From: Acanthornis magna
Lineage: Eukaryota; Chordata; Aves; Passeriformes; Acanthizidae
Length of the DNA stretch: 64,000 nucleotides
Assembly (NCBI GenBank): GCA_036785705.1
Contig: JAWUZG010000056.1
Coordinates: 1,613,001-1,677,000 of the forward strand
Direction of reading: 5' to 3'
This document shows, piece by piece, positions 48,131-64,000 of the stretch (positions within the stretch are counted from its first letter, which is position 1; every line of letters begins with the position of its first letter). Both the position numbers and the translations under genes were made by a program. The notes beneath the pieces were generated by a model. It did not search any database. It worked only from the letters and a program-made list of their open reading frames with translations, and had not been told where the DNA came from.

Positions 48131-51100
48131 CTTAGCCTACAGACTCAGGCTGGGCTGTCTGCAAACTCTCAAGTGTGCCCAGTGAAACCAAAGAGGCTGC
48201 TCCAGGAATAATACACTGTTGCATGTGAAAAAGAGAAGCAGGCTCCAGCCCATTGTTACAAGCTTATTGCAGAACCTATTGTACTGAGTGCCAGATGATA
48301 AAAGGGCCAGCCTTTGCAGCTAGGAATAGTCTTGAGAGTGAAGACAAGTAGCTTATGCTTAGCAAGATACAGTTACAAAAACAAGTGAGTCTGTGCAGAG
48401 ACTCAGAATTGTGATAGCAGATTTGTGGATAGAACAATCCAAATCATCAAGACAAAGAAAAGAATATTACAGCAGCAGAGACTTAAGTCCCAGGATGAAA
48501 GCTTAGCCCTGTGGCTGTCATTATCACAGAGATATAATGGGGAAAAACTGTAAAGCCCTTAGAGATGGGCAGATAAAAACACAGGAAAGAGGCAAGTCAA
48601 AAATGAAGTCCAAGTCTGAGAAACAGACCTGAGAAATACACTGAATAATTATGTTTTCCTCAGTGACTGGGAAAGACATAGGGAAGATAATGAGCTCTTT
48701 TTGTCTAGCTTGATCTTCAGCTAGTTGTGAGGCCTTAATGAAAAAAGGCAGAAACAAGTAAAGTGATTCCAACTGAAATTATAGGGGGAAATTACATTAC
48801 TCAGAGATATGTAAGAGAAGAGATTTACTTCAACAAATATACTTTGATAATTACAAGCTGCTACTAATTTTACACTCATTTTACAAGGTCACTTCTACCT
48901 ACAAACACAACTGAATAGGTAGAGCAAACACAGTATGTATTTCCTTTGAAATAGTGAGCAATCAGAAACATCAAGGGGACATTCACCTTTACAGAGAGCT
49001 GGAGATCTCCAGAAGAAATCTACAGTCACCTACTGGAGTGACGTCCTTGGAATCATTTTCAATCCTCAAATTTGTTTTTCCTTCTCTTTTCCAGATATAT
49101 GTTTAGAGTTCTCTTTTCTGCAATGCTTATTGTCTTGCGGTGCAGACTTTATTTACACTCCACATGAATCTGTTAGCACATACAGGACCCACATAGGATA
49201 CAAAGGGATGCCAGTTCCACATTCCTGGACCTCTCATATCAGTGCTTTTAATTATAACAATTTTGCAAGAAAATATGCACCTAAACCACAAGTATTATGC
49301 CTAGAGCAATAATTATTCTGAGCATGTGTGTTTACAGTGGAATGCACTGCAATGATGGGATAAAACACACCTGATCAGAATTCAGTATATGGTGGATGCT
49401 TCAGAACACAGGTCATGGAGACTGGTTTCATCAGAGATGAAAACAAAATATAGCCACTCTAAGAAGGAAAGGTCATAGCTGTTCGTGTGAGGAGTTTGGC
49501 ATGAAATTTTAAAAACTTGTTGTCTTGATTAGATTGCACTAGGGCAGGACTCTCCACCAAACACTGGGATTCCTCATCTTTTTTAAGTAATTAACTGAAA
49601 GAGTAGAAGGGGATGAAGGAAACTCAGAAAAAAGGGTAAAATGTTCCCCAGCCACCATGTATGCAGCACCATCAGTTCATGGAGAGCAAGAAGCAGCAAC
49701 ATCATGGGTAGCAGAGAGAATCCCCTCTGCCTTTCTCTCCACCACTGAATGTGTTGAAGTTCTGGTTCACTGGAGCCCAGACCCTGCCCATACTGCCCAG
49801 TTTGTCTCCTCTTGCCTCAGCAAAGAGGTTTACATTAGCTAGATTTTGCCACAGAGAAGCAGGTAAAGCAAGTAGCAGTAGACAGGGGCTGTTTCTTTTC
49901 TTGCACAATGTAGCAGTCTGAGAAAGCTCTCATCAGCCTGAAAGGATGGTCATTTCCACACTAACTCGCTGTGTATCTCAGATTTCCCTGCCCATCTTCC
50001 CCTTTGCTTATGGACTGTCTCCCAGATCTGTTTTACCAATCAAAACATGGTCCAATTAGGTTTTCAGCAGTTTGATGAAAAGTCAGTCAATGAAGAGCCT
50101 GGAAGGACTTGAGACTGTGTTTTCCAAGAGATTAAATACCTTCAAGGGCAGAGCTTTCCTTTGCTGCCTCACACCTCCCTCTTGAAAACATTGAAACATT
50201 TGGGGAACTGTCACATTGGATTTTGTTACCATGCTCTAATGCAAGGAGACTGGAAAGTGACCCAATTCATACAAAAAGAAAAAAATCCAACAGACCAGCA
50301 ATAACAAAAAGAATTTGTGCAGACAGCAATGCAGAGATGGCAAAGGAAAGGGGATTGTGTTTACTTAGCAAGCTGATATTTTCTTGAAGGAGCTAGACAA
50401 TGTGAAATCCTCACAGGCAAGCTCACTCTGTCAACAACTGAGTTTTGTCCACTTGTGTTTGGAGGAAATCTAGCTCTCAATTCAAGATGATCATTACTCA
50501 AGGCAATGAAAACCCTTTTTGCTTTTCTTCAGTCTCTCTAAGGTAAAACTGTCCACTGAGACCCATGACGTACAGTCTGCATCTCTTTAAATCAGCACCT
50601 TATCAGCAGTTCCTACAACATATTTCTATTACCACATGAAATAAACCCAAGAACTTTCCATCTCTGGGAAAGAGGCTGTTCTTGCTGTGATTTGCACAGA
50701 AGAGGTGACTACACAATGCAACATAACTGGCCACAGCTGCCATTGCACTGGGGATAAACAGCCAGCCGGGTTTACTACACTTCCACACACAGGCTCAGGA
50801 GATGAGTAGATTCTAGCTATGCAGATCTTAGGGCTCCAAAGGGTATCAGATTCCAGCTTACATTACTGAGTGTCCTTTAGCTTTTGTGCATTCCTCTCCC
50901 AAACGAGGCCTTTTCCTGGGCCTTGCTTTGTTTCTCAGAAGACTAAACCTGGCACCGGAAGAAGTATATGGAAACAAGAGACGACTGGTCCTTCATACTT
51001 ACGCTAGAAATCTGTAATTTGTTTTTTCTTCACATTGTAAATTATTCCAATTCTAAACACGTGCTGGAAAAGCTGCTTTTCAAAATCTAAAACTGCTGCA

Positions 51101-54100
51101 GAGGATCATGTGCCAATATTTAGACCACCGGCTGTGAAGCTGAATTTCCCATTTTCTCTTCTGATGTTTGATAGAGTACCTTTTCTATTGAAAAGTGACT
51201 CTTCTTGGAGAGGGCCCCATAGTCCTCACGTATTTTATCAAAATGTATGGAGACTCTGCTGGGAGCAGTACCAACTCAGGAACTGACGAATCTGACCTAG
51301 GCTTTTGCTCTTAAACTGCCCATTAGGGATTTGTGCCAGTTCCACACACTCCTACTGTAATCACTACATGTCACAGGAACATCCGGCAATGGCACTCAAA
51401 TTCAAAATCTCCCAGTTATGTTTATGATGACTGTAGCACTTCAAACAATAACCTGCTAAATCTCTGCCATTCAACAACATATGAACTAAGACTAATAAAT
51501 GAGAGCTACTGACCGCACTTCATTGAATCTGGTGGTGCCTTGCAAGGGCCTAAGAGATCACTCCCTTCCTGACCTCAGGAGTTTAGGGGTCAGTGCATAA
51601 TTGTTTTCATGCAGGATCAGCTCTGGCCTAGGTGTCATTACGGAGATGTGCATGACTTCCCTCCATTAGGCAGCATCAAGAGCTGGAGCTAAGTGGGTCA
51701 CAGATGCAAACAGAGCTCACCGCAGCTGCTTAAATTCGTTATTCTCTTTCAGCTGAACACAGAAAGCACTGACTCATATGCACTCCAAAAGCTACTTGGC
51801 TAACACTTGTCAAACATCATATGATGAACACATTTAGGGGCTCCTCACCCTTAGTACATCTAAGTCTACTCTCAAGGGCCAAGACACCACAGGGAAAATT
51901 GCACTCTCAGTATTTTCAATGAGTCAATCTCTGCAAGCAAACCTTCCCTCAGGAGTTTCCCAACATGATTTTTGAGAACTTGCAACTTCAGTTCGGAAGG
52001 GACACTTGCATTTTAGACAGCATTTCCAAGCCACCAAAATTGAAAAATCAAAAAACACAGGGTTCCAGATGTCACTTCATAAATTAACTCAAATGTTAAA
52101 AGCTCAAAGAAAAGGTTTTCTTGCCACAGAAAACACACAGAACCGAAGATTTCCTGGTATCACGGCATCCGAATTCCAATACAGTGTTATGTGCTCTCAG
52201 CAACAATCCTCCAGTCACAGCAACTGATCTGAAATTCACTGAAATCAGGAGTTCTTCCCCCCCTTTTTTCTTGTTGCTATGAGTTAGAAAGCTCGAAACC
52301 CAGAAGACAATTACCTTACGTACAAAATCTCTTATTTCCTCATGCCATGCTTCTGCTAATGTCAGTAACACATCACTAAGCATAGGTGGACCAATGCAGT
52401 CAAACAATCACCTCATTACACGTCTGAATTTTTTTCATTATATGAAACACCCATCACTGATACAATGTCAAATGTGAACGAAGTACTTATGATGAGAACT
52501 CACAAAAGTGTCCAGTATTTTATATGAGGTATTTATGGAACCGATTCAGTAGAGACTTGAACATGTGTTCAGGACCTAGTAAAATCTATGAGACATGAAC
52601 ACATGGTCTTGCTGTGCAGAAATAGGATGTTGAATCACCACTGTAAAATGGGCTTTCACAGCCAGCAACGACACAGTGATTTAACCAACTTGTATGGTTT
52701 GAGTCAAGCATCTCATCCAGAGGTAGCTGAACATAGTGTTTTATGATGTGCCATACTTAGTCCTCCTCCCTCTGACTTCCATGGGAGCCAGAGCTTGCAG
52801 AGCACTGGCATTTATCCTCCAGCACAACTCCTCTGTGTAAGGTTAACACCGTCAATTTGATTCACAGGGGTTTGTGAGCCAGACAGGCAAACTGAAGAAG
52901 AAAAAGCCTCTCTCACAAGGAGACAAGAACACGAAAGAGGTTGCCCAGCAAAGTCATCAAAGCAAACAGCATGAATGAGACAGTGTTGATGAAGACAGAA
53001 GTGGCATTGAAGGCTGCAATAACAAAGCAGGGCAGTGACATGAAGATAAGTGGCAAAGTAATTGTCTGGTTGAGCCAAGTGTATCCATATAGTCCGTCTG
53101 CCAGCAACCCATGCAAATGGACACCAGGCATTGAAGATTTAAGTACCTACTTATGTAAATATATTCCAAATGGTGACACAAAAATACATAGAACAAATAC
53201 TTAGTAAAGACAACTAGAAGTTCCCAAAAATATCCGAGCTAATTATTATGAACATCTTTGCATCTACTGCCAATGAATGAAGGGGTTTTTTTCCTGGGTT
53301 TTCTTCCTAATTATTCTAAAAAGACAGAGTTGTGTTCTCTGCATTTGATCCTGTAGAATTTTTTCACATTAAAAAGACTCTTGATGTTACAAAGGTGCCA
53401 CATTTCCTGGCCAGTTTCTGGATCCCCACTCCAGCAAAAAAATGGCTAAAAGCCAATTTTAGCAGCTAAGTGGATTGTCAATTTATAAAGAGAATCCCTA
53501 AGAAGAATAAAATTAAAAACGTTTTACAGTACAGCAAGTAACATATCCAGGGATTGGATCCATGATGCCTTCATTTCGTCCTTAATGAATTGTAAGCAGC
53601 TTGGTCAGGCAGGGAATACACCACAGCAGATGAAGGAAATCCCTTCTCTCCTCTCTGTCTCCTAGTTCAGCAACCTATTCAAGCCTTTGTCTGCATGGAT
53701 CAAAAAAAGAAAAACATGTGCTTTCTCTTGTCTTCTTTACTACCATTCATCATAACTTCACATGACCCAGATGCAAGGACAACCTGCAATCTGGGTAGAG
53801 AAGTGCAGGGGATCCCCAATGCCTTCCTCCTCCTGCTTTGTGAGAACAGCACCTCACTTTACACGGGCAGTGACTGCAGATATTCAGTGGCACTTGAGGA
53901 TTGAACATCACTTGGCTGAGGGCTGGCACAGAAAAGCTTTCCATTACATGTGTTACAGACTTTTCTTTTTAGGTTACATATGGACACCAAAATAAAAAGT
54001 ACACAATCAGACTCAGAAGAGTGGCTAAGATTATGTGGTCAATATAGTTGCTCACAACTAAAGAGCCAATTATTAATTGACAGCCAAAAGTGTTTTCCTA

Positions 54101-55235
54101 GAGCTCAAGTAGTTCAGTTTTGGTGCATAAGACCATCGGGTCATATATATCTGAAGCCACAATAGCAAGGGAGATACATTAATTTTGGTAAAACATGTGA
54201 AATTCATCATCCTGGAGAGAAAAGTTTTACTGCTAGACTTGATGTATGGGTTGAAACTTTGTGCTTTCTATAAGTCAGTCCTAACTACATGCATGATATT
54301 TTAAAGGGCCTTATTTCAATCCTGACAAATGAGCACCAGATGTTTCTTTTATCGTAGCTGCGTTCTATATGGTCATTCAACATTTCAGGCTCATGTTAAG
54401 GTCTGAGAAACTCTCTCTGATCCACCTTTTGCTCCTTAAGAAAAAGAAAGCTGTGAGAGAGAATAAAATAATGAACAAAATATGATCATTTTGTTTAAGT
54501 AAATAAGTGAAGGAAGAACTGACATCTTTCCACAGGGAGAAAGAGAAGATAGGCAGAAAATAATGTCCGGGTTATCATCAAGCACAGACCAATTGTTAGA
54601 AAAACTCTCATGAAGAACAATGACTTTTGCTTTTGTTTTGCTTATTTTGTTCTTCCTTTCAAAACAACTGTGCTCTGAAAGGTTCTCTTTGACCTATACA
54701 TGCCATAAGCAGGAGGTTAAAAGGCCTGTAATGACATCTAACCATTCTGCCTTCTCTGCAGGTGACAGTGGGGATGAGGTTCCTTCCATGGGGAAGTAGG
54801 TCTAGCTTTTAGGATTTATTTGTTTAATTAACTGTTTTATTTTCTTCTTTTTTTCCTAGAAGCAGCTGTTCACTCACTCCAATCTCACTGCCCACCTTAT
54901 CCATTCCAAAAGAACTGCATCCATTCTGAAAGAAAGTACTCTCCAGGCCAAACTTCCCCCTGACCAGAGCCCCACCAGGACACCTCAGGCTGGAACTGCA
55001 TAGTGCCAGCCAGAGGCAGATTTGTTCTTTCAGGTGCTAAGTATTATTTTCATTCCTTTTAGGCTGAGTCTCTGGCAGCTTTGATTTTCCTTTCCATTTT
55101 TGTCTGTCCCAAGTACTTTTCCCTGCTTGTTGAATGAATACATTGAAATACTTGCTTTCTTGTTAGCAAAACAATTTAGTATTTAAGTGTAAACCTAAAG
55201 CAATGTCTGTGTGTAGGTACACACTGAGCTAGAGC
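48131..55235. other. Intergenic DNA, no gene recognised
   Basis: About 7 kb of AT-rich unique sequence. Short overlapping stop-free stretches near 52.8-53.2 kb on both strands have no recognisable domain. Confidence 0.5.
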
Positions 55236-55239
55236 ACAT

Positions 55240-55375
55240 ACCAAGAGGTTGAGAAATGGGTTCCATTCCTCGATCTACCACTGACTAAATCTGTCACCTT
55301 GCTTCAGATTTCACTCATCTGTAAAATGGGATAATGATCCTTCCTTAACTCATAGGGCAAGAATGTCATTAATAT
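55240..55375 (-). mobile_element. MIR SINE remnant, reverse orientation
   Basis: The plus strand follows the reverse complement of the MIR consensus in order. It shows GGTTCCATTCCTCGATCTACC, CACTGACT, TCTGTCACCTTGC, then the hallmark CTCATCTGTAAAATGGGATAA, and CTTAACTCATAGGGC. MIRs are ancient tRNA-derived SINEs shared across amniotes and are sparse in bird genomes. The core region is preserved while the tRNA-related head is missing or eroded. Confidence 0.75.
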
Positions 55376-58069
55376 TTGGACTTGGTCTCAGATTCTTGAA
55401 GAAGAGCTTTACCATTATATCATCTCCCTATTTTGGCCAGCCCTTGGGCTACAGATGTGACTGTAGTTCCAACTCTATATCCTATAAAGTGTGATGGCTG
55501 GGTTTGGTGCCATCACTTGCAACATTGTGCCTTTACAATGGATGTTGTTGGAAACAAGACAGGAGCATTTTTAAAGCAAAGTCTTGATTTCAGCCTCTTT
55601 GAAGTTTAGGAAGGTTTATACTTGACTCTATATCCTAATTCAGCTGCTTGGGACCATCAAAGAGAAACTTATCAGTGAAAAAGCATCTGAGGTTGCAACA
55701 AAAGGGAAGAAAGGGGACAGTAGCTGGAAAAAAAAGATGCAACAAAGAAATAAGTGAGCAAAGGAAAACCAGCAAAAGCTGGAAGTTCATCAAATCTGCA
55801 TGCAAGGAACTGGACTTGTTTCAAAAGTGGAACTGAAAACTGTCTTAGGGTTTGATTTTCTGTGGCTCTTGTCTTTTGCCTCAACTGCCCCAACACTAAT
55901 GCACTACAATGCTGACACATGCTATCCAAAAAAGGTGTAGATACTCTGAGTGACTTGATGGAGTGGACAGAGATCTGAAATGAATGAGCAAACAGTGCAA
56001 ATGCCATTCCAATTCACTCCCAGGAACACAGTCCCTTAACGATTTCCTAGAGACACAGTAGGCAACACAAGCAGAGGATTCTTTGCGCCTACCACAACTG
56101 TTCAGAGTCCCTGGACAGAGAAGGATGTGAAATGATTAATGTTTCATTGTGAATGCCAGCCTCCTGGAAAGAGGATGGAGATGCTCTTGCTGCTGCTGCC
56201 CCACAATGGGCAGATGGTATCTATATCTGTATCTGTATCTATATCTATATCATTATATCTAAAAATCTGCCCACAGGCTCCGTGCTCTGTGACAAGTTAC
56301 CCTTTGTTTCTGCAGCACCTGTGGATGACCAATCCTACACTGAACCCTAAGATGGAAAATAAAACCCAAAATTGATGGATCAGTCCTGAAAGGGGCCTGG
56401 AATTGAATCCAGCTCTCTGCAGGTACAGGGGTATTACACAGTCCCTTTTCTAAACTGACATGGCCTGACATTAGTAACCACAAAAATACATATTCCTGTA
56501 TTACCCAGTTTGGCAAACACCACTACATAACTTAAATACCATTCTCATCTTCCTCAAACCCACTAGCAAATGAATTATTTAGTGTGGAGCAGGGAGAGAA
56601 GTTGACATGTCTGGCATTTGAATGCTGTAGTGTTCATGTACCTGCAGAGCCGGAGCTCCCAGTTAATTATCTAGCCTTCCTGTTTCATGGAAGTTCATGT
56701 GTCTTCAAGACCTTAATAAGTCAAGGCTTACTTGGCATTTGTCTTGTGTGCTGGTGTTGAACTGTGAATGCTGATCTGAACTGGGATTGCAATAGCAGGC
56801 CACGATGGCACTCAGCCTGTGTCTTTAAAGCGTTTTGCTCTCGTGTTCTGTGCACCTGAACTGTGGGTTGGAAAATGCCTTTTGCAATGTTTATGTGGCA
56901 TTCAAAGTCTTGACCTAATTCACTTCTATGTGTAAGCACAATATGAGGGTGATCATAATGGATTTGAATATGTTGGGTTTCTCTCCTGTAATGTTGTTTT
57001 AAAAACTGTCATTTGAAACCAGAAACACTCCTAAAGCATTGTTGTGACTAGGGCTGAAATATCCATATACAGTGCTCCAGAACAAGGACAGACATACAGG
57101 AACCTGCTCTCAGTTAGTATTCCAGAGAGGCAATTTATCTGTAAATCAAACATGTGGCACACTTTGCTTCAGATTATCCTCTTGATGCACCAAAGCAGCA
57201 TCTAATCAGCTTTCACTCTAACAAATACAGATTTGTGTCATAAGTGATGTAGGAAATAACCCACAATCTCACTTTGCACTCTCACAGGAGAACAGTAACA
57301 ATATTTTCCCATGAAGGCCTAAGGTGTTCAGTATACAGAGTAAATATGAGTGCATGGAGAGAACTTTGCATGAAACCTCTGGAGGGATTAGAAACACTTA
57401 GTCTGTCAAAGATTATGTTACAGTACTGCAGTACTCCATACAGAACTGCAAAACCAAGCCTGATTATTTGAACATAAGGTGAAAGTATTACATTTTAAGT
57501 GCACATTTAAATGGAAGAATTCTTAGAAGAATCCTGGCAAGAAATAGAAATAGAATAACTCCTTTTACTTTTGGAAAATGTTTACCATTGCATCATTACT
57601 AACGAGAAAATGAGGATTTCTGAAATTTAACACATTAAAGCAGTATGCCTTCAAATCTTCTCAAAGCTCAACCTAATCAGAGAACTAAGGATTCTGTAAT
57701 TATATGTAAAAGTCTGTAATTATGTGTAAGAGTTTTACCCAGATTTTCATTCTTGACTGCAGAACCGTGTTAAGACACATTCAGAATTCCTGTTTTGGTT
57801 GTTACTCTGCTTACTCAGACAAGTTCTATTGATCTCAAAGAGCTTTGTGTACACATAAAAACTGATTAAAAGCTGTGAAAGACCACTGATCCTTTGTCTT
57901 TAATTTTAAGCCTCAGGGAATCTGATTTATTCTCCTGAACTTTAACTCTGACATTTTTTTCCACTTCTAACTCAAGCAGAGGCAGCAACTTGAAAAAACT
58001 CAGCTTCCAAAACAAAAGTCCTACCTTTGTTTTTGGTCTGAAACAGATGGTTAGTAGGGAAACTCCTTT
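55376..58069. other. Intergenic DNA, no gene recognised
   Basis: AT-rich unique sequence with one TATCTG/TATCTA microsatellite at 56217-56261. No coding signal. Confidence 0.5.
56217..56261. repeat. TATCTR hexanucleotide microsatellite
   Basis: About seven units of TATCTA or TATCTG with a degenerate end. Confidence 0.85.
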
Positions 58070-58473
58070 CTGGAGCACAAGGAGTGGCTGAGGGACCTGT
58101 GGGGGCTCAGCCTGGAGAATAGGAGGCTAAGGGGGGACCTTGTCGCTGTTTACAGCTCCCTGACAGGAGGGTGTAGCCAGGTGGGGATCAGGCTCTTCTC
58201 CCAGGAAACAAGTGACAGGACCAGAGGAAACGGCCACAAGTTGTGTCAAGGGAGGTTCAGGCTGGACATCAGGAAGAATTTCTTCACAGAAAGGCTGGTC
58301 AGGCATCGGAACGAGCTGCCCAGGGAGGTGGTGGAGTCACCATTCCTGAAGCATTCGAGAAAGGGCTGGATGTGGCACTTTGTGCTCTGGTTTAGTTGAC
58401 AAGGCAGTCAACTAAGGTTGGACTTGAAGGTCCTTTCCAACCTCAATGATTCTGTGATTCTGTGATTCTGTGA
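58070..58473 (+). mobile_element. CR1 LINE 3' end, comparatively well preserved
   Basis: About 400 bp matching the CR1 3' region in order: CTGAGGGACCTGTGGGGGCT, CAGCCTGGAGAATAGGAGGC, CAAGTGACAGGACCAGAGGA, GGCTGGACATCAGGAAGAAT, GAGCTGCCCAGGGAGGTGGT, GGTTGGACTTGAAGGTCC. It finishes with GATTCTGT octamer repeats (58447-58473), the diagnostic CR1 terminus. The preserved 3' end and repeats suggest it is younger than the other two copies. It is 5'-truncated and has no functional reverse transcriptase. Confidence 0.93.
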
Positions 58474-58856
58474 AGTTAAAGCCTTCTCTGCCGTGGTGAG
58501 AACCACGGGCAGTGCTGCAGCCCCAGGAGCGTGGGATCGGTCGGTGCCGTGCTCAGCCTACCCCTTGCCTCCTCCACACCTCAGACAAGAGGCGGCCAGC
58601 TCAGCCTTCCTTCGGGAGCTTCCTGCACGGCTGGGACGGCGGACTTGAACGTGCCCCTCAGCCCTTGGTGTGTCCCACAGTCTACACCATCACTGCCATC
58701 GCAGCACTGCAGGGCATCGCTGCCACTGGTGTCACATACCGGAGATGCTGAGGGCTTCTGACAGCGGCGGCGCCGAGCCGGGGGGTCCTGCGGGTGAGCG
58801 GGAGGGGATGAGTGAGAGGCTGCGACGAAGGTGTAAACTGTGGGACAGAGCTGCGG
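58474..58856. other. Moderately GC-rich DNA before the WDR61 minisatellite
   Basis: No gene recognised. A GGCGGCGCCGAGCC-rich segment near 58765 is followed by a donor-like CTGCGG|GTGAGC at 58788-58799. This might be an alternative non-coding first exon of WDR61, but nothing else supports it. Confidence 0.4.
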
Positions 58857-59404
58857 GACGCGGGGCCGGGGGCTCAGCTCCGCTGTCCCTGAGGGAGCCG
58901 AGGGTCAGGACTCGGGCCGGGGGCTCAGCCCCGCTGTCCCTGAGGGTCAGGACGCGGGCCGGGGGCTCAGCCCCGCTGTCCCTGAGGGAGCCGAGGGTCA
59001 GGACGCGGGCCGGGGGCTCAGCCCCGCTGTCCCTGAGGGCGCTGAGGGTCAGGACGCGAGGCCGGAGGCTCAGCCCCGCTGTCCCTGAGGGCGCTGAGGG
59101 TCAGGACGCGGGGCCGGAGGCTCAGCTCCGCTGTCCCTGAGGGCGCTGAGGGTCAGGACGCGGGCCGGGGGCTCAGCCCCGCTGTCCCTGAGGGTCAGGA
59201 CTCGGGCCGGGGGTCAGCCCCGCTGTCCCTGAGGGTCAGGACTCGGGCCGGGGGTCAGCCCCGCTGTCCCTGAGGGTCAGGACTCGGGCCGGGGGTCAGC
59301 CCCGCTGTCCCTGAGGGTCAGGACTCGGGCCGGGGGTCAGCCCCGCTGTCCCTGAGGGTCAGGACTCGGGCCGGGGGTCAGCCCCGCTGTCCCTGAGGGC
59401 GCTG
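58857..59404. repeat. GC-rich minisatellite, 12 units of 41-52 bp
   Basis: Tandem units, each built on GGGCCGGGGG-TCAGCCCCGCTGTCCCTGAGGG. Unit starts (GAC) are at 58857, 58909, 58951, 59002, 59053, 59105, 59157, 59199, 59240, 59281, 59322 and 59363. That gives lengths 52, 42, 51, 51, 52, 52, 42, then 41 bp each. The 41-bp units at 59199-59362 are four essentially identical copies, implying recent expansion. The longer units carry an extra GAGCCGAG or GCGCTGAG insert. It ends about 200 bp upstream of the WDR61 ATG. Confidence 0.95.
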
Positions 59405-59606
59405 CAAGCGGCACGCGCTGCTCCCGCCGGCGCGAAATGTTTGGCAGGACCTCCCGGCCACAGGGCGGCAGTAGAGAGCGCGGGAGGCGGAGGGCGCGGC
59501 GGAGTGGCGCTCTCGGTGGTAACTGAGGTCATCAAGGCGCGACGGCGGCAGGAGCGGCGTCTGGCTGCTTCCAGAGCGCTCCCGTCGGGGTTGTTTTCAT
59601 AAAGAC
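59400..59606 (+). promoter_or_regulatory. WDR61: WDR61 CpG-rich promoter and 5' UTR
   Basis: GC-rich, CpG-dense non-repeat sequence immediately upstream of the WDR61 start, with no TATA box. The transcription start is not determined. The 5' UTR ends TTTTCATAAAGACATG. Confidence 0.65.

Positions 59607-64000
<4,394 letters not shown>

Noticed and set aside
58670..59140. 156-codon plus-strand frame through the minisatellite
   Set aside because: The peptide is just the tandem repeat translated; unit-length changes break the frame and there is no family match.
58857..59404. CRISPR-like array
   Set aside because: Contiguous GC-rich tandem units with no unique spacers, in a vertebrate genome; it is a minisatellite.

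Overview
This is a vertebrate nuclear genome window, most likely from a bird. It contains split genes with GT-AG introns, CpG-island promoters, several CR1 LINE fragments (one ending in the typical 8-bp ATTCTGTG tail) and compact intergenic spacing. The gene order IREB2 - CRABP1 - WDR61 (SKIC8) matches the amniote arrangement known from human 15q25, here in inverted orientation. I cannot name the species from sequence alone.

Layout. (1) Positions 1-1.76 kb hold the 5' end of IREB2 on the minus strand: a CpG-island promoter with TCTCGCGAGA palindromes, coding exon 1 and exon 2. The rest of the gene lies off the left edge. (2) 1.8-2.1 kb is a reverse-oriented CR1 remnant. From there to about 21.5 kb is intergenic DNA without a supportable gene, with a few AT-rich blocks that look like conserved non-coding elements. 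(3) 21.5-34.9 kb is CRABP1, complete on the minus strand in four coding exons (70, 179, 114 and 51 nt; 137 codons plus stop), with a 9.3-kb third intron and a CpG-island promoter. (4) 34.9-58.0 kb is intergenic, with candidate regulatory blocks, microsatellites, a CR1 3' end and an ancient MIR SINE remnant. (5) 58.07-58.47 kb is a better-preserved CR1 3' end. (6) 58.86-59.40 kb is a 12-unit GC-rich minisatellite immediately upstream of WDR61. (7) 59.6-64 kb is WDR61 on the plus strand: seven exons covering about 218 of the usual 305 residues, running off the right edge.

The three genes are functionally unrelated: iron-responsive RNA binding (IREB2), cytosolic retinoic acid binding (CRABP1) and a WD40 scaffold of the SKI and PAF1 complexes (WDR61). 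Their association is syntenic rather than operon-like. Exon boundaries were derived by hand from splice consensus, reading phase and remembered family proteins. The most notable observations are the repeated BANP-type palindromes and an overlapping upstream ORF at IREB2, the minisatellite beside the WDR61 promoter, the MIR remnant, and the candidate conserved elements around CRABP1. I found no convincing evidence of a wholly new biological system.
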